The notes under the pieces: generated by a model | What the model was told of the DNA's origin: nothing | The model's database searches: none | The model's input: only the letters and a program-made list of their open reading frames with translations | Shown: one piece after another, positions 1-5,783 of the stretch | How the letters are laid out: each line of letters opens with the position of its first letter | How positions within the stretch are numbered: position 1 is the stretch's first letter | Program-made: the position numbers and the translations under genes | Assembly (NCBI GenBank): GCA_013003805.1 | Contig: JABDII010000355.1 | Span: 1 to 5,846, forward strand | DNA: 5,846 bases | Source of the DNA: Gemmatimonadales bacterium | GTDB taxonomy: Bacteria > Gemmatimonadota > Gemmatimonadetes > Gemmatimonadales > GWC2-71-9 | Reading direction: 5' to 3'

Positions 1-615
1 GAAATAGCGCTGCGCCGCGGCCTCGACACCGAAGGCGCGATTTCCAAGGTCGATCTGGTTCAGGTACAGCTCGAGGATCTTCTCCTTCCGGTACTTCTTC
101 TCGATTCGGCGAGCCACACGAGCTTCGCGGATCTTCCGGGCAATCGTCCTGTCACGTCCACTGATGTCCTCCGGAAACAAATTCCGCGCGAGCTGCATGG
201 TAATCGTTGAGAAGCCCTCCGCCATCTCCATGGCCAGGATGTTGGTCTTGACGGCACCGAAGAAGCGAATCCAGTCGATCCCGCTGTGTCTATAAAAGCG
301 CTTGTCTTCGGTTGCGAGAAACGCGGCAAGCACGGCCGGCGACATTTCGCGGAGGGGCACCACGGTTCGCCGCTCCAAACCGAAGTCCGTAATGAGCCGG
401 CCGTCGGCGGCATACACCTTCGATGCCTGATCGGGGTCGTACTCGCCAAGCCCCTCGATCGAGGGACATCGGCTGCCAGCGCATGCCCTGCTCCAGGCTC
501 CAAAGGCGAAAGCAGAGCCGAAGGCAACGACGGCGAGAATGGCGATGAGTCCAACCCGGGCCGCACGGCCACGGGGGATCCAGCGTCGTACCGCACGGAC
601 GAAATGCTGCCTCAT
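1..615 (-). CDS. Class A penicillin-binding protein (PBP1A-like), N-terminal part, cut at window edge
   Basis: A bifunctional murein synthase that would polymerise lipid II glycan strands (glycosyltransferase family 51) and then cross-link them in the periplasm; only the first 205 codons are in the window and the transpeptidase part lies beyond position 1. Visible in order: a short basic cytoplasmic tail (residues 1-20), one hydrophobic anchor (about 21-40), a linker, then the GT51 domain. Its motifs are ATEDKRFYRHSG (101-112, with the expected catalytic Glu103 of the EDxxFxxHxG box), GFSTITMQLARN (134-145), RKIRE (160-164), KILELYLNQ (179-187) and GVEAAAQRYF (196-205). Motif 2 reads GF and TMQ where many family members have GG and TQQ. 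The start is the ATG at 615: it gives a normal tail-plus-anchor topology. GAGG lies only 2 bases before it, too close to be a good ribosome site. It is divergent from tyrS. Family assignment is firm; PBP1A versus another class A subtype is not. Confidence 0.93.
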   Translation of the reverse strand, partial: MRQHFVRAVRRWIPRGRAARVGLIAILAVVAFGSAFAFGAWSRACAGSRCPSIEGLGEYDPDQASKVYAADGRLITDFGLERRTVVPLREMSPAVLAAFLATEDKRFYRHSGIDWIRFFGAVKTNILAMEMAEGFSTITMQLARNLFPEDISGRDRTIARKIREARVARRIEKKYRKEKILELYLNQIDLGNRAFGVEAAAQRYF

Positions 616-623
616 AACCTCGA

Positions 624-652
624 AAACTAGCTGTGGGGTAACCTGGCGCCAA
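624..652 (-). promoter_or_regulatory. Candidate sigma70-like promoter for the penicillin-binding protein gene
   Basis: On the minus strand TTGGCG (647-652) is followed after 17 bases by TAGTTT (624-629). Each hexamer matches the TTGACA/TATAAT consensus at only 3 of 6 positions, so this rests mainly on spacing and position. It would start transcription at about 617, only a base or two before the ATG at 615. An 8-bp palindrome, TGGCGCCA (644-651), overlaps the -35 hexamer and could be chance. Weak support. Confidence 0.25.
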
Positions 653-705
653 CCGGTGGGAGGCCAACTTTCGCCGTGCCGCCGAGGCAGCGGCCCGTGT
701 TACGC

Positions 706-734
706 TTGCTCCTCTCACCCCGCCGGGCTACGAT
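706..734 (+). promoter_or_regulatory. Candidate sigma70-like promoter for tyrS
   Basis: TTGCTC (706-711) and TACGAT (729-734) are separated by exactly 17 bases; the matches to consensus are 3/6 and 4/6. The predicted transcription start, about 741, falls almost on the ATG at 743, which would make the tyrS message leaderless. That agrees with the absence of a Shine-Dalgarno sequence in the 20 bases before the start. No T-box-like leader can fit in this gap. The call is an inference from hexamers and spacing only. Confidence 0.35.
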
Positions 735-742
735 TGGCCGTT

Positions 743-2008
743 ATGCCCGATCTCAAGGCGGAACTCACCCAGCGTGGATTGCTGCACGACGCCACTCCCG
801 GCCTCGAAGAACGGCTGGGGACCGGCCCGATCACCGGGTATGTCGGGTTCGATCCCACCGCTGAGTCACTTCACGTCGGGAATCTCATACCGATGATGGG
901 CCTTGCGTGGCTGCATCGCGCCGGCGGAACGGCGATCGCCGTTCTGGGCGGAGGGACAGGGCTGGTGGGCGACCCTTCCGGCAAGCGCTCGGAACGCCCG
1001 CTGCTCCCCCCCGATGCCATTGCGGCAAACTGCGCCCGCATTGGCGACCAACTATCGCGCTTTCTGGGGGCGGACGAGGAGCGCGTGCGCATCGTCAACA
1101 ATGTGGAGTGGCTTCGCGACATTCCGCTCCTCGCGTTCCTGCGCGACACGGGAAAGCACTTCACGCTGAGCTACATGCTCCAGAAGGAGTCGGTCAAGGG
1201 CCGCATGGAGCTCGGCATCTCATTCACCGAGTTTGCCTACATGCTGGTCCAGGCCTACGACTACTGGCACCTGTATTGTTCCGAGGGCTGCGAACTTCAG
1301 ATGGGCGGGAGCGACCAATGGGGCAACATCACGGCCGGCATCGAACTCGTCGCGCGGCGAGAGCGAGCCAAGGTGCACGGCCTTGTGTTTCCGCTGCTCA
1401 CGACCGCCACCGGAACGAAATTCGGGAAATCGGAAGCGGGGAACGTGTGGTTGGATGCAGAGAAGACCAGCCCGTATCGCTTCCACCAATTCTGGCTGAA
1501 TTGCGACGACCAGGACGTCGAGCGACTTCTCAAGCTCTGCACGTTTATGCCGCTCGAGGACATCACCGCCATCATCACGAAGCATCTCGAGAGTCCTGGC
1601 GCCCGCCACGCACAACGTCTCCTCGCGAAGGACGTCACGACTCGCATCCACGGGAGCGACACGACGGCCTCGGTGATTCAAGCCAGTCGAATCCTGTTCG
1701 GCGATACCACGATCCGTGACACCGACACCGCCGCACTCGAGATTCTCGCCGGCGAGCTTACGGTCGGCCGCATCGCCGACACCGCCGTCGCGCACGGCAT
1801 CGGCATAGTCGATGCCTTGCTCACCGCGGGGCTCGCGTCCTCCAAGGCGGACGCGCGCCGCGGCATTCGCGGGGGGGGCTTTCGCGTCAACGGTGACAAG
1901 ATCGCCGGGGACAGTCAGGTCCTGGGCCGGGCGGATCTCCTGGCGGGGCGCTACATCTTGCTGCAAAAGGGCCGGAAGAACCACGCCCTCCTGATCACCG
2001 ACGCCTAG
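743..2008 (+). CDS. tyrS: Tyrosyl-tRNA synthetase
   Basis: Class I aminoacyl-tRNA synthetase that activates tyrosine with ATP and charges tRNA-Tyr in the cytoplasm. The 421-residue product is close to the usual bacterial length (about 420). The N-terminal Rossmann catalytic domain shows the tyrosine pocket region TGYVGFDPTAESL (31-43), the HIGH-type motif HVGN (44-47), GTGLVGDPSGK (71-81), AYDYWHLY (171-178), QMGGSDQWGN (186-195) and the KMSKS-equivalent KFGKS (226-230). An anticodon-binding region follows, then a C-terminal S4 RNA-binding domain (about 362-421, with SSKADARRGIRGGGFRVNG at 366-384). The reading frame stays open upstream to 539, but the ATG at 743 matches where the family begins; the extra 68 codons lie antisense to the penicillin-binding protein gene and its promoter region. 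There is no clear ribosome site. An uninterrupted run of eight G (1871-1878) in the S4 domain keeps the frame. The stop overlaps the convergent class V enzyme gene by 4 bases. The gene appears complete and functional. Confidence 0.98.
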   Translation: MPDLKAELTQRGLLHDATPGLEERLGTGPITGYVGFDPTAESLHVGNLIPMMGLAWLHRAGGTAIAVLGGGTGLVGDPSGKRSERPLLPPDAIAANCARIGDQLSRFLGADEERVRIVNNVEWLRDIPLLAFLRDTGKHFTLSYMLQKESVKGRMELGISFTEFAYMLVQAYDYWHLYCSEGCELQMGGSDQWGNITAGIELVARRERAKVHGLVFPLLTTATGTKFGKSEAGNVWLDAEKTSPYRFHQFWLNCDDQDVERLLKLCTFMPLEDITAIITKHLESPGARHAQRLLAKDVTTRIHGSDTTASVIQASRILFGDTTIRDTDTAALEILAGELTVGRIADTAVAHGIGIVDALLTAGLASSKADARRGIRGGGFRVNGDKIAGDSQVLGRADLLAGRYILLQKGRKNHALLITDA

Positions 2009-3210
2009 CGCGCTTCGACGCCCGACTCACTCCTATCCAGTATTTCGACGACCCGCTCCATCTCGGACACGGTGTTGTAGCAATGCGGGCTCAACCGAAT
2101 GCCCCCCTCGCGAAGGCTCGACACCACGCCGGCCGCGGTGAGAGCCCGATGCACTCCCACCGGATCGGGCGGGGCGAGACATTGAATCGAAGAGGCATGC
2201 GCCCCCGCGGGAGAGACCATAGAACCCCCTCGACGTGCGCTCCACTGGCGGAGCGGCTCGAGGATCTCCTGTACATGATCCCGGATGGCTTGAATGCCGA
2301 GCGCAAGAAGCAGTGACAGTGAGGCATTCATGCCAACGAAATCTTGAAACGGGAGGGACGCCAACTCGAAACGGCGGGCATCCGGCAAGAGGCGGTCATC
2401 GTACGCCGTGAGTCGAGTGAAATCTTGGCTTCCCTCGTATGCCATCCACCCGGTCGCCGGAGGGCGTAGCATGTCCCGCAACGCCTCGCGAACATAGACG
2501 AACCCTGACCCCCAAGGGGACAACAACCACTTCTGCCCGCCAGCACTCAAGATGTCCACCGGCGTCGCCGCGAGATCCACGGGCACATGCCCGAGCCCTT
2601 GGATCGCGTCGACCACCAAGAATGTGCCGGAGTCCCGCGTGGCGGAGGACCACTGGGCCAAGTCTGCGAGGTAGCCCGAGCCGAATTGCACCAAGGACAG
2701 CGCCAGCACACGCACGCGCGGGTCCTCGAGGCGGTCGAGCAGTCGACCGGCATCCGGCCAGCCCTCACGGGTGGTCGGGACGAGCTCACACTGGATGCCT
2801 CGCTCTCTGAGGAGCATCCACGGATAGACGTTGGCTGGGAACTCCTTATCGCTGACGAGGATGATGTCTCCACGCTCAAGGGGCAACCCTGTCGCAGCGA
2901 GGTTGATCCCGTAGCTGGTATTCGGCGCGAGCGCGATCTCCTCCGGCGACGCGTTTACCAGACTGGCGAGCAGCCTCCGTGACTCTGAGAGGATGCCCAT
3001 GAGATCATCGTCCGGCAGCCGCATGGGTGTGGCTCGACGACGGTTGAGATCGTCGAGGACGTGCACTGTTCGCTCCGGTAGAGGACCGGTGCTGGCGTTG
3101 TTGAGATAAATTGTCTCAGAGGTCCAGGGGAACTCCCGGGAGCGGAGTTCCTCGACATCGTAGAGGTGCAGAGCACCTGCGGACTCGGGTAGTGGCATCG
3201 TCGAGCTCAT
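2005..3210 (-). CDS. Class V aminotransferase-fold PLP-dependent enzyme
   Basis: A 401-residue fold-type I PLP enzyme of the class V group (cysteine desulfurases, isopenicillin-N-epimerase-like proteins, various lyases and transaminases); substrate unknown. Visible signatures: YLNNASTGPLP (35-45) at the N-terminus; APNTSYGINLAATG (95-108), expected to hold the PLP phosphate; VVDAIQGLGHVPVD (199-212), with Asp201 expected to pair with the pyridine nitrogen; SAGGQKWLLSPWGSG (222-236), with Lys227 as the Schiff-base lysine; and the family's closing IRLSPHCYNTVSEMERVVEIL (371-391, Cys377 inside it). The cysteine-bearing RxGHHC loop of SufS-type desulfurases, expected before this last motif, is missing: the residues there are SSLREGG. 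Desulfurase activity of the SufS kind is therefore unlikely. The start is the ATG at 3210; a second ATG four codons in is possible, and neither has a convincing ribosome site. The gene is divergent from the lipase-ferredoxin gene (69-base gap) and convergent with tyrS. Class is certain, function is not. Confidence 0.92.
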   Translation of the reverse strand: MSSTMPLPESAGALHLYDVEELRSREFPWTSETIYLNNASTGPLPERTVHVLDDLNRRRATPMRLPDDDLMGILSESRRLLASLVNASPEEIALAPNTSYGINLAATGLPLERGDIILVSDKEFPANVYPWMLLRERGIQCELVPTTREGWPDAGRLLDRLEDPRVRVLALSLVQFGSGYLADLAQWSSATRDSGTFLVVDAIQGLGHVPVDLAATPVDILSAGGQKWLLSPWGSGFVYVREALRDMLRPPATGWMAYEGSQDFTRLTAYDDRLLPDARRFELASLPFQDFVGMNASLSLLLALGIQAIRDHVQEILEPLRQWSARRGGSMVSPAGAHASSIQCLAPPDPVGVHRALTAAGVVSSLREGGIRLSPHCYNTVSEMERVVEILDRSESGVEAR

Positions 3211-3223
3211 TCTGGGTGATGCT

Positions 3224-3251
3224 TTGTTCTCCGACCGGCCGAGAGTACGTT
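3224..3251 (+). promoter_or_regulatory. Candidate promoter for the patatin-ferredoxin gene
   Basis: TTGTTC (3224-3229), a 16-base spacer and TACGTT (3246-3251) lie upstream of the GTG at 3280. The hexamers closely resemble those proposed upstream of tyrS (TTGCTC and TACGAT). The transcription start would be near 3258, leaving a leader of about 22 bases without a visible Shine-Dalgarno sequence. No equally convincing pair was found for the divergent gene starting at 3210. Weak evidence based on motif similarity. Confidence 0.28.
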
Positions 3252-3279
3252 ACCTACCGATCCATTTCCCCGGCAACCC

Positions 3280-4347
3280 GTGAGTAATCCTCGACCCTTC
3301 ACATTGGTCCTGAGCGGCGGTGGGCTCAAGGGGCTCGCCCACATCGGAGTGTTCCAAGCACTGGAAGAGCTCGGACACATTCCGGCTGCCGTCATTGGAA
3401 CCAGCATGGGGTCGCTGGTCGGGGCAGCCTGGGCGGCCGGTCATACCATCGAGGCGATGCGTCAGTACGGCCTAAACGTCCGACGCAAGCATGTTTTCCA
3501 GGTCGCCCATACCGATATGGCATTCAGGCGAATGCGAGCCCCCGCCATCTATCGGCCCGAGCCACTGCTGGCCCTGATCGACAACCTCGTCGGCAACAAG
3601 ACCTTCGACGATCTCGAACGCCGGCTCATTGTAAACACCGTCGACATCAACTCCGGCATGCAGGTCCTCTGGGGCCAGCCTGGGCTGCGCGACATCCGAG
3701 TGACCGACGCGGTCTTCGCCTCCTGCGCACTTCCGGGACTCTTTCCGCCGCGGCAGGTCCGAGGGCGCTACTACTGCGACGGCGCCGTACTCCGCAATCT
3801 CCCCGTACGCGCCGCGTCGCTGGCCGGCGAAATGCCGGTGATCGCCGTCGACGTGGGTTCATCCAGTGTACTCCGGGCCGATGTGGAGAACAGTGGCTTC
3901 GCCTCGGCATACGCTCGGGGGCTCGAAATCGTGATGCAAACCATGACAGAAGAATCCCTGCGCGGTTGGGAGAAACCGGCTCTTCTCTTGGTGCACCCCC
4001 GGGTCGAGCACGTCCCCCTGTTCGCTTTCGACCAGACCCGAGAGCTCATTGACGAGGGATACAGGGCCACCAAGGCCGCGCTGCAGCTCTTCGGGGGCCC
4101 GCTACCGGCTGACGCGCGTGGGATCTACCCGCGCCGCCGAGTACACATTCGTGTTACGGAGGACCGCTGCATCGGGTGTGGAGCGTGCGTGCTCCGCGCG
4201 CCCCATGTGTTTGCACTCGCTGACGACGGCAAGGCGCTGGTGCTGGAACCGGAGCAGAGTTGGTCACCGCTGGACGGAGACTACGTTAGGAATTGCCCGA
4301 CCTACGCGATCAGCGCCAGGCTGGCGGACGGCACGTCCGCCGGCTGA
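3280..4347 (+). CDS. Patatin-like phospholipase fused to a C-terminal [4Fe-4S] ferredoxin domain
   Basis: A 355-residue protein with two domains in one uninterrupted frame. Residues 7 to about 270 are a bacterial patatin-like (RssA/NTE-type) serine acyl hydrolase: oxyanion-hole loop GGGLKG (13-18), nucleophile elbow GTSMG (40-44, Ser42) and the dyad aspartate in DGA (Asp168). Such enzymes cleave acyl esters of phospholipids or lysophospholipids. After a proline- and arginine-rich linker, residues about 287-347 form a ferredoxin-like domain: DRCIGCGAC (295-303) gives Cys297, Cys300 and Cys303, and NCPT (338-341) gives the fourth ligand Cys339. This is the ligand pattern of single-cluster [4Fe-4S] ferredoxins; there is no second cluster motif. 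No in-frame ATG, GTG or TTG lies between the linker and the third cysteine, so the ferredoxin cannot readily be made alone. The start is a GTG placed just before the first strand of the patatin fold. There is no signal peptide or membrane segment, so it is probably cytoplasmic. Catalytic residues and ligands are all present; the role of the fusion is unknown. Confidence 0.93.
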   Translation: MSNPRPFTLVLSGGGLKGLAHIGVFQALEELGHIPAAVIGTSMGSLVGAAWAAGHTIEAMRQYGLNVRRKHVFQVAHTDMAFRRMRAPAIYRPEPLLALIDNLVGNKTFDDLERRLIVNTVDINSGMQVLWGQPGLRDIRVTDAVFASCALPGLFPPRQVRGRYYCDGAVLRNLPVRAASLAGEMPVIAVDVGSSSVLRADVENSGFASAYARGLEIVMQTMTEESLRGWEKPALLLVHPRVEHVPLFAFDQTRELIDEGYRATKAALQLFGGPLPADARGIYPRRRVHIRVTEDRCIGCGACVLRAPHVFALADDGKALVLEPEQSWSPLDGDYVRNCPTYAISARLADGTSAG

Positions 4348-4544
4348 GACGAGCCGATCAGCCATCCGCTCCCCCTCGACAGGCTGGAAGATCTCCTCGA
4401 TCGTTTCACCAAAGAGACGAGCGATGCGAAAGGCGAGGGGAAGGCTCGGGTCGTACTTCCCGGTCTCGATCGCGTTGATCGCCTGCCGCGACACTTCGGC
4501 TGGGATGCCATCTCGGTCGAACGGGGCAACAGCCTTCGTCGGCT
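4264..4544 (-). pseudogene. Broken XRE-family helix-turn-helix regulator
   Basis: On the minus strand 4366-4494 encodes the second half of a small Cro/CI-type regulator of the roughly 65-70 residue kind: VSRQAINAIETGKYDPSLPL, then AFRIARLFGETIEEIFQPVE. This covers the DNA-recognition helix and the last two helices. The first two helices are missing from this frame. The bases just upstream (about 4498-4544), read in another frame, give a degenerate counterpart, SRRRLLPRSTEMASQP, where helix 1 and the SQ that opens helix 2 would be expected. Only 5 bases separate that SQ from VSRQ instead of the usual 24 or so, which fits a 19-base deletion that also shifts the frame. No good start codon precedes it. 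At the other end the expected stop is absent and the frame runs on to 4264, antisense to the last 84 bases of the lipase-ferredoxin gene. An open frame in the recognition-helix phase does extend up to 4635, and a caller may report it as a 123-residue gene. I read it as decayed, though a short unusual regulator cannot be excluded. Confidence 0.6.
4319..4345. repeat. GC-rich hairpin over the stop of the patatin-ferredoxin gene
   Basis: GGCGGACG (4323-4330) and CGTCCGCC (4334-4341) form a perfect 8-bp stem around a GCA loop. It extends to 11 pairs with one G-U wobble (4320-4322 with 4342-4344), and a further wobble at 4319/4345. It covers the last codons and reaches the first base of the stop. 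No T-run follows on either strand, so it is not a standard intrinsic terminator; it could still stabilise the message's 3' end or slow polymerase between the convergent genes. Confidence 0.4.
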
Positions 4545-4549
4545 GACCC

Positions 4550-5734
4550 CTAGCCGGTCCGTCTCTCGACAGCTGCTCGGCAGCCAATGTCTCGCATCGC
4601 CCGGGCGACCCGGTCCCAATTGAAGAACGTCTCAACCGCCCGCCGCCCCGCCCGGCCCATCGCTCCGGCTAGTGCGCGGTCGCTGAGCAGCAATCGCGCT
4701 GCCTCGATGAACGCGTCCGGATCTTCCGGATCGACCAACAGGCCGGTCTCCCCATCCCGAACCGCGTCGGCCGTCCCGCCACTCCGTCCAGCGACGACGG
4801 GGAGCCCCGACGCCGAAGCCTCGCTGATCGCAATGCCGAATCCCTCAACGTCGTCCTCCTGGAGACGGGACGGCGCGAGGTAGACCTCGGCCATGTTGTA
4901 GAGCGCTGGCAGGTGCGCGTCCGGCACGTGTCCGAGGAAATGGACCCGATCGCGGACGGCCAGGTCACGGGCCAGCGCAGCGAGCCGCTCGAGGTCCGGC
5001 CCCGTGCCGGCAACGGCGTAGCGCAGCTCTGGCACGTCCCTCCCGAGGGCAGCCAAGCACCGGATCCCGGTATCGATTCCCTTGTGCGGCAGGAGGCGCG
5101 CGACCGTGACGAGCCATCGGCCCTCGGGCAGGTCAAAGGCCATGCGAGCCGCGCTCGGATCGAGCCCGGGGCGAAAGCGATCCGGGTCGGTCCCAAGCGG
5201 CACCACATGAAGCCGTGCGTCGGGCAGAGGGAGACGGAGGTCATCGAAGACCTGACCGCAGAGGTCGGCGGTCCATCGGCTGATTGCGACGATCGCCCCA
5301 GCATTCCCGAGCAGCGACCGGATGATGGGTCTCTTCCGCGCGGAGCGGATCCGACGGCGGAGCGTGAGCAGGTCCCCACCATAGACCAGCACTCCGTAGG
5401 GCATTCGGGTTCGGGCAAAGAGCCAGCGGGCCGGATATGCGGCGGGTCGGAGCTGGCCACACCACACGAACTCGACGCCTTCGGACCGGCACACGCTGCG
5501 CGCACGACGGGTCCAACGAACCAGGCCCTGCACCGTGCGTAACCGCCGGGCCGGCACACTCACTCTGTCGATACGGTTCGCGTAGCTCCGATCGACATCC
5601 TCGCTATCATATTGGTGACCCGTGGAAACGACCAACGAACCGGCGGGGTATTGTTGGGCCAGTTCTCCCATCCACCGGGCGATCCCGCCGCCCATGGGTG
5701 GGAAATCGTAGGTGAGGAGCAGGTGTGTGGCCAT
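4550..5734 (-). CDS. GT4-type (GT-B fold) glycosyltransferase
   Basis: A retaining, nucleotide-sugar-dependent glycosyltransferase that would build lipopolysaccharide, exopolysaccharide or another surface glycan on the cytoplasmic face of the membrane; the donor and acceptor sugars cannot be read from the sequence. From the ATG at 5734 it is 394 residues. The N-terminal domain opens with the acceptor-side glycine loop YDFPPMGGGIARW (9-21). The C-terminal donor-binding domain shows LGTDPDRFRP (180-189), VARLLPHKG (211-219, Lys218), AGTGP (242-246), EGFGIAISE (297-305, the EX7E pair Glu297 and Glu305) and SGGTADAVRDGETGLLV (318-334). The frame also allows GTG at 5761 or ATG at 5758, but the chosen ATG puts the first beta-strand directly after the start as in relatives; no candidate has a clear ribosome site. 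An unidentified gene ends 49 bases upstream on the same strand, suggesting an operon, with the broken regulator downstream. The gene looks intact. Confidence 0.9.
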   Translation of the reverse strand: MATHLLLTYDFPPMGGGIARWMGELAQQYPAGSLVVSTGHQYDSEDVDRSYANRIDRVSVPARRLRTVQGLVRWTRRARSVCRSEGVEFVWCGQLRPAAYPARWLFARTRMPYGVLVYGGDLLTLRRRIRSARKRPIIRSLLGNAGAIVAISRWTADLCGQVFDDLRLPLPDARLHVVPLGTDPDRFRPGLDPSAARMAFDLPEGRWLVTVARLLPHKGIDTGIRCLAALGRDVPELRYAVAGTGPDLERLAALARDLAVRDRVHFLGHVPDAHLPALYNMAEVYLAPSRLQEDDVEGFGIAISEASASGLPVVAGRSGGTADAVRDGETGLLVDPEDPDAFIEAARLLLSDRALAGAMGRAGRRAVETFFNWDRVARAMRDIGCRAAVERRTG

Positions 5735-5783
5735 GGCAGAGTCTCGCCGTGCCACCATCACCGCGCTAGGTGCGGCATCGTGG

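Noticed and set aside
539..742. 68-codon N-terminal extension of the tyrS frame
   Set aside because: The family begins at the ATG at 743 and the product is then the normal length; the extension lies antisense to the penicillin-binding protein start and across the divergent promoter region, and its residues look random.
616..742. T-box riboswitch upstream of tyrS
   Set aside because: The 127-base gap is shared with a divergent gene, and I see no specifier stem, conserved T-box sequence or terminator/antiterminator pair.
907..1719. 270-codon frame in another phase of tyrS
   Set aside because: Rich in Arg, His and Pro with no domain signal; a shadow of tyrS.
1871..1878. Run of eight G in the S4-domain part of tyrS
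   Set aside because: The frame is intact through it and the encoded GGG fits the domain, so there is no sign of phase variation, though it is a place to check for sequencing error.
1220..1984. 254-codon open frame antisense to tyrS
   Set aside because: It overlaps a certain gene over its full length, shows no recognisable motifs, and is a usual by-product of high G+C codon use.
2005..3210. Calling the class V enzyme a cysteine desulfurase (SufS/IscS)
   Set aside because: The catalytic cysteine loop is absent; only the general PLP fold motifs are shared.
4049..4546. 165-codon plus-strand frame running past the lipase-ferredoxin stop
   Set aside because: It is a shifted reading of the lipase gene followed by the antisense of the regulator remnant; no domain signal.
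4913..5542. 209-codon plus-strand frame antisense to the glycosyltransferase gene
   Set aside because: No motifs or plausible start context; explained by the G+C-rich third positions of the real gene.
4669..5559. 296-codon frame in another phase of the glycosyltransferase gene
   Set aside because: Composition is skewed to Arg, Ser and Pro and no motif is seen, while the overlapping frame has all GT4 motifs.
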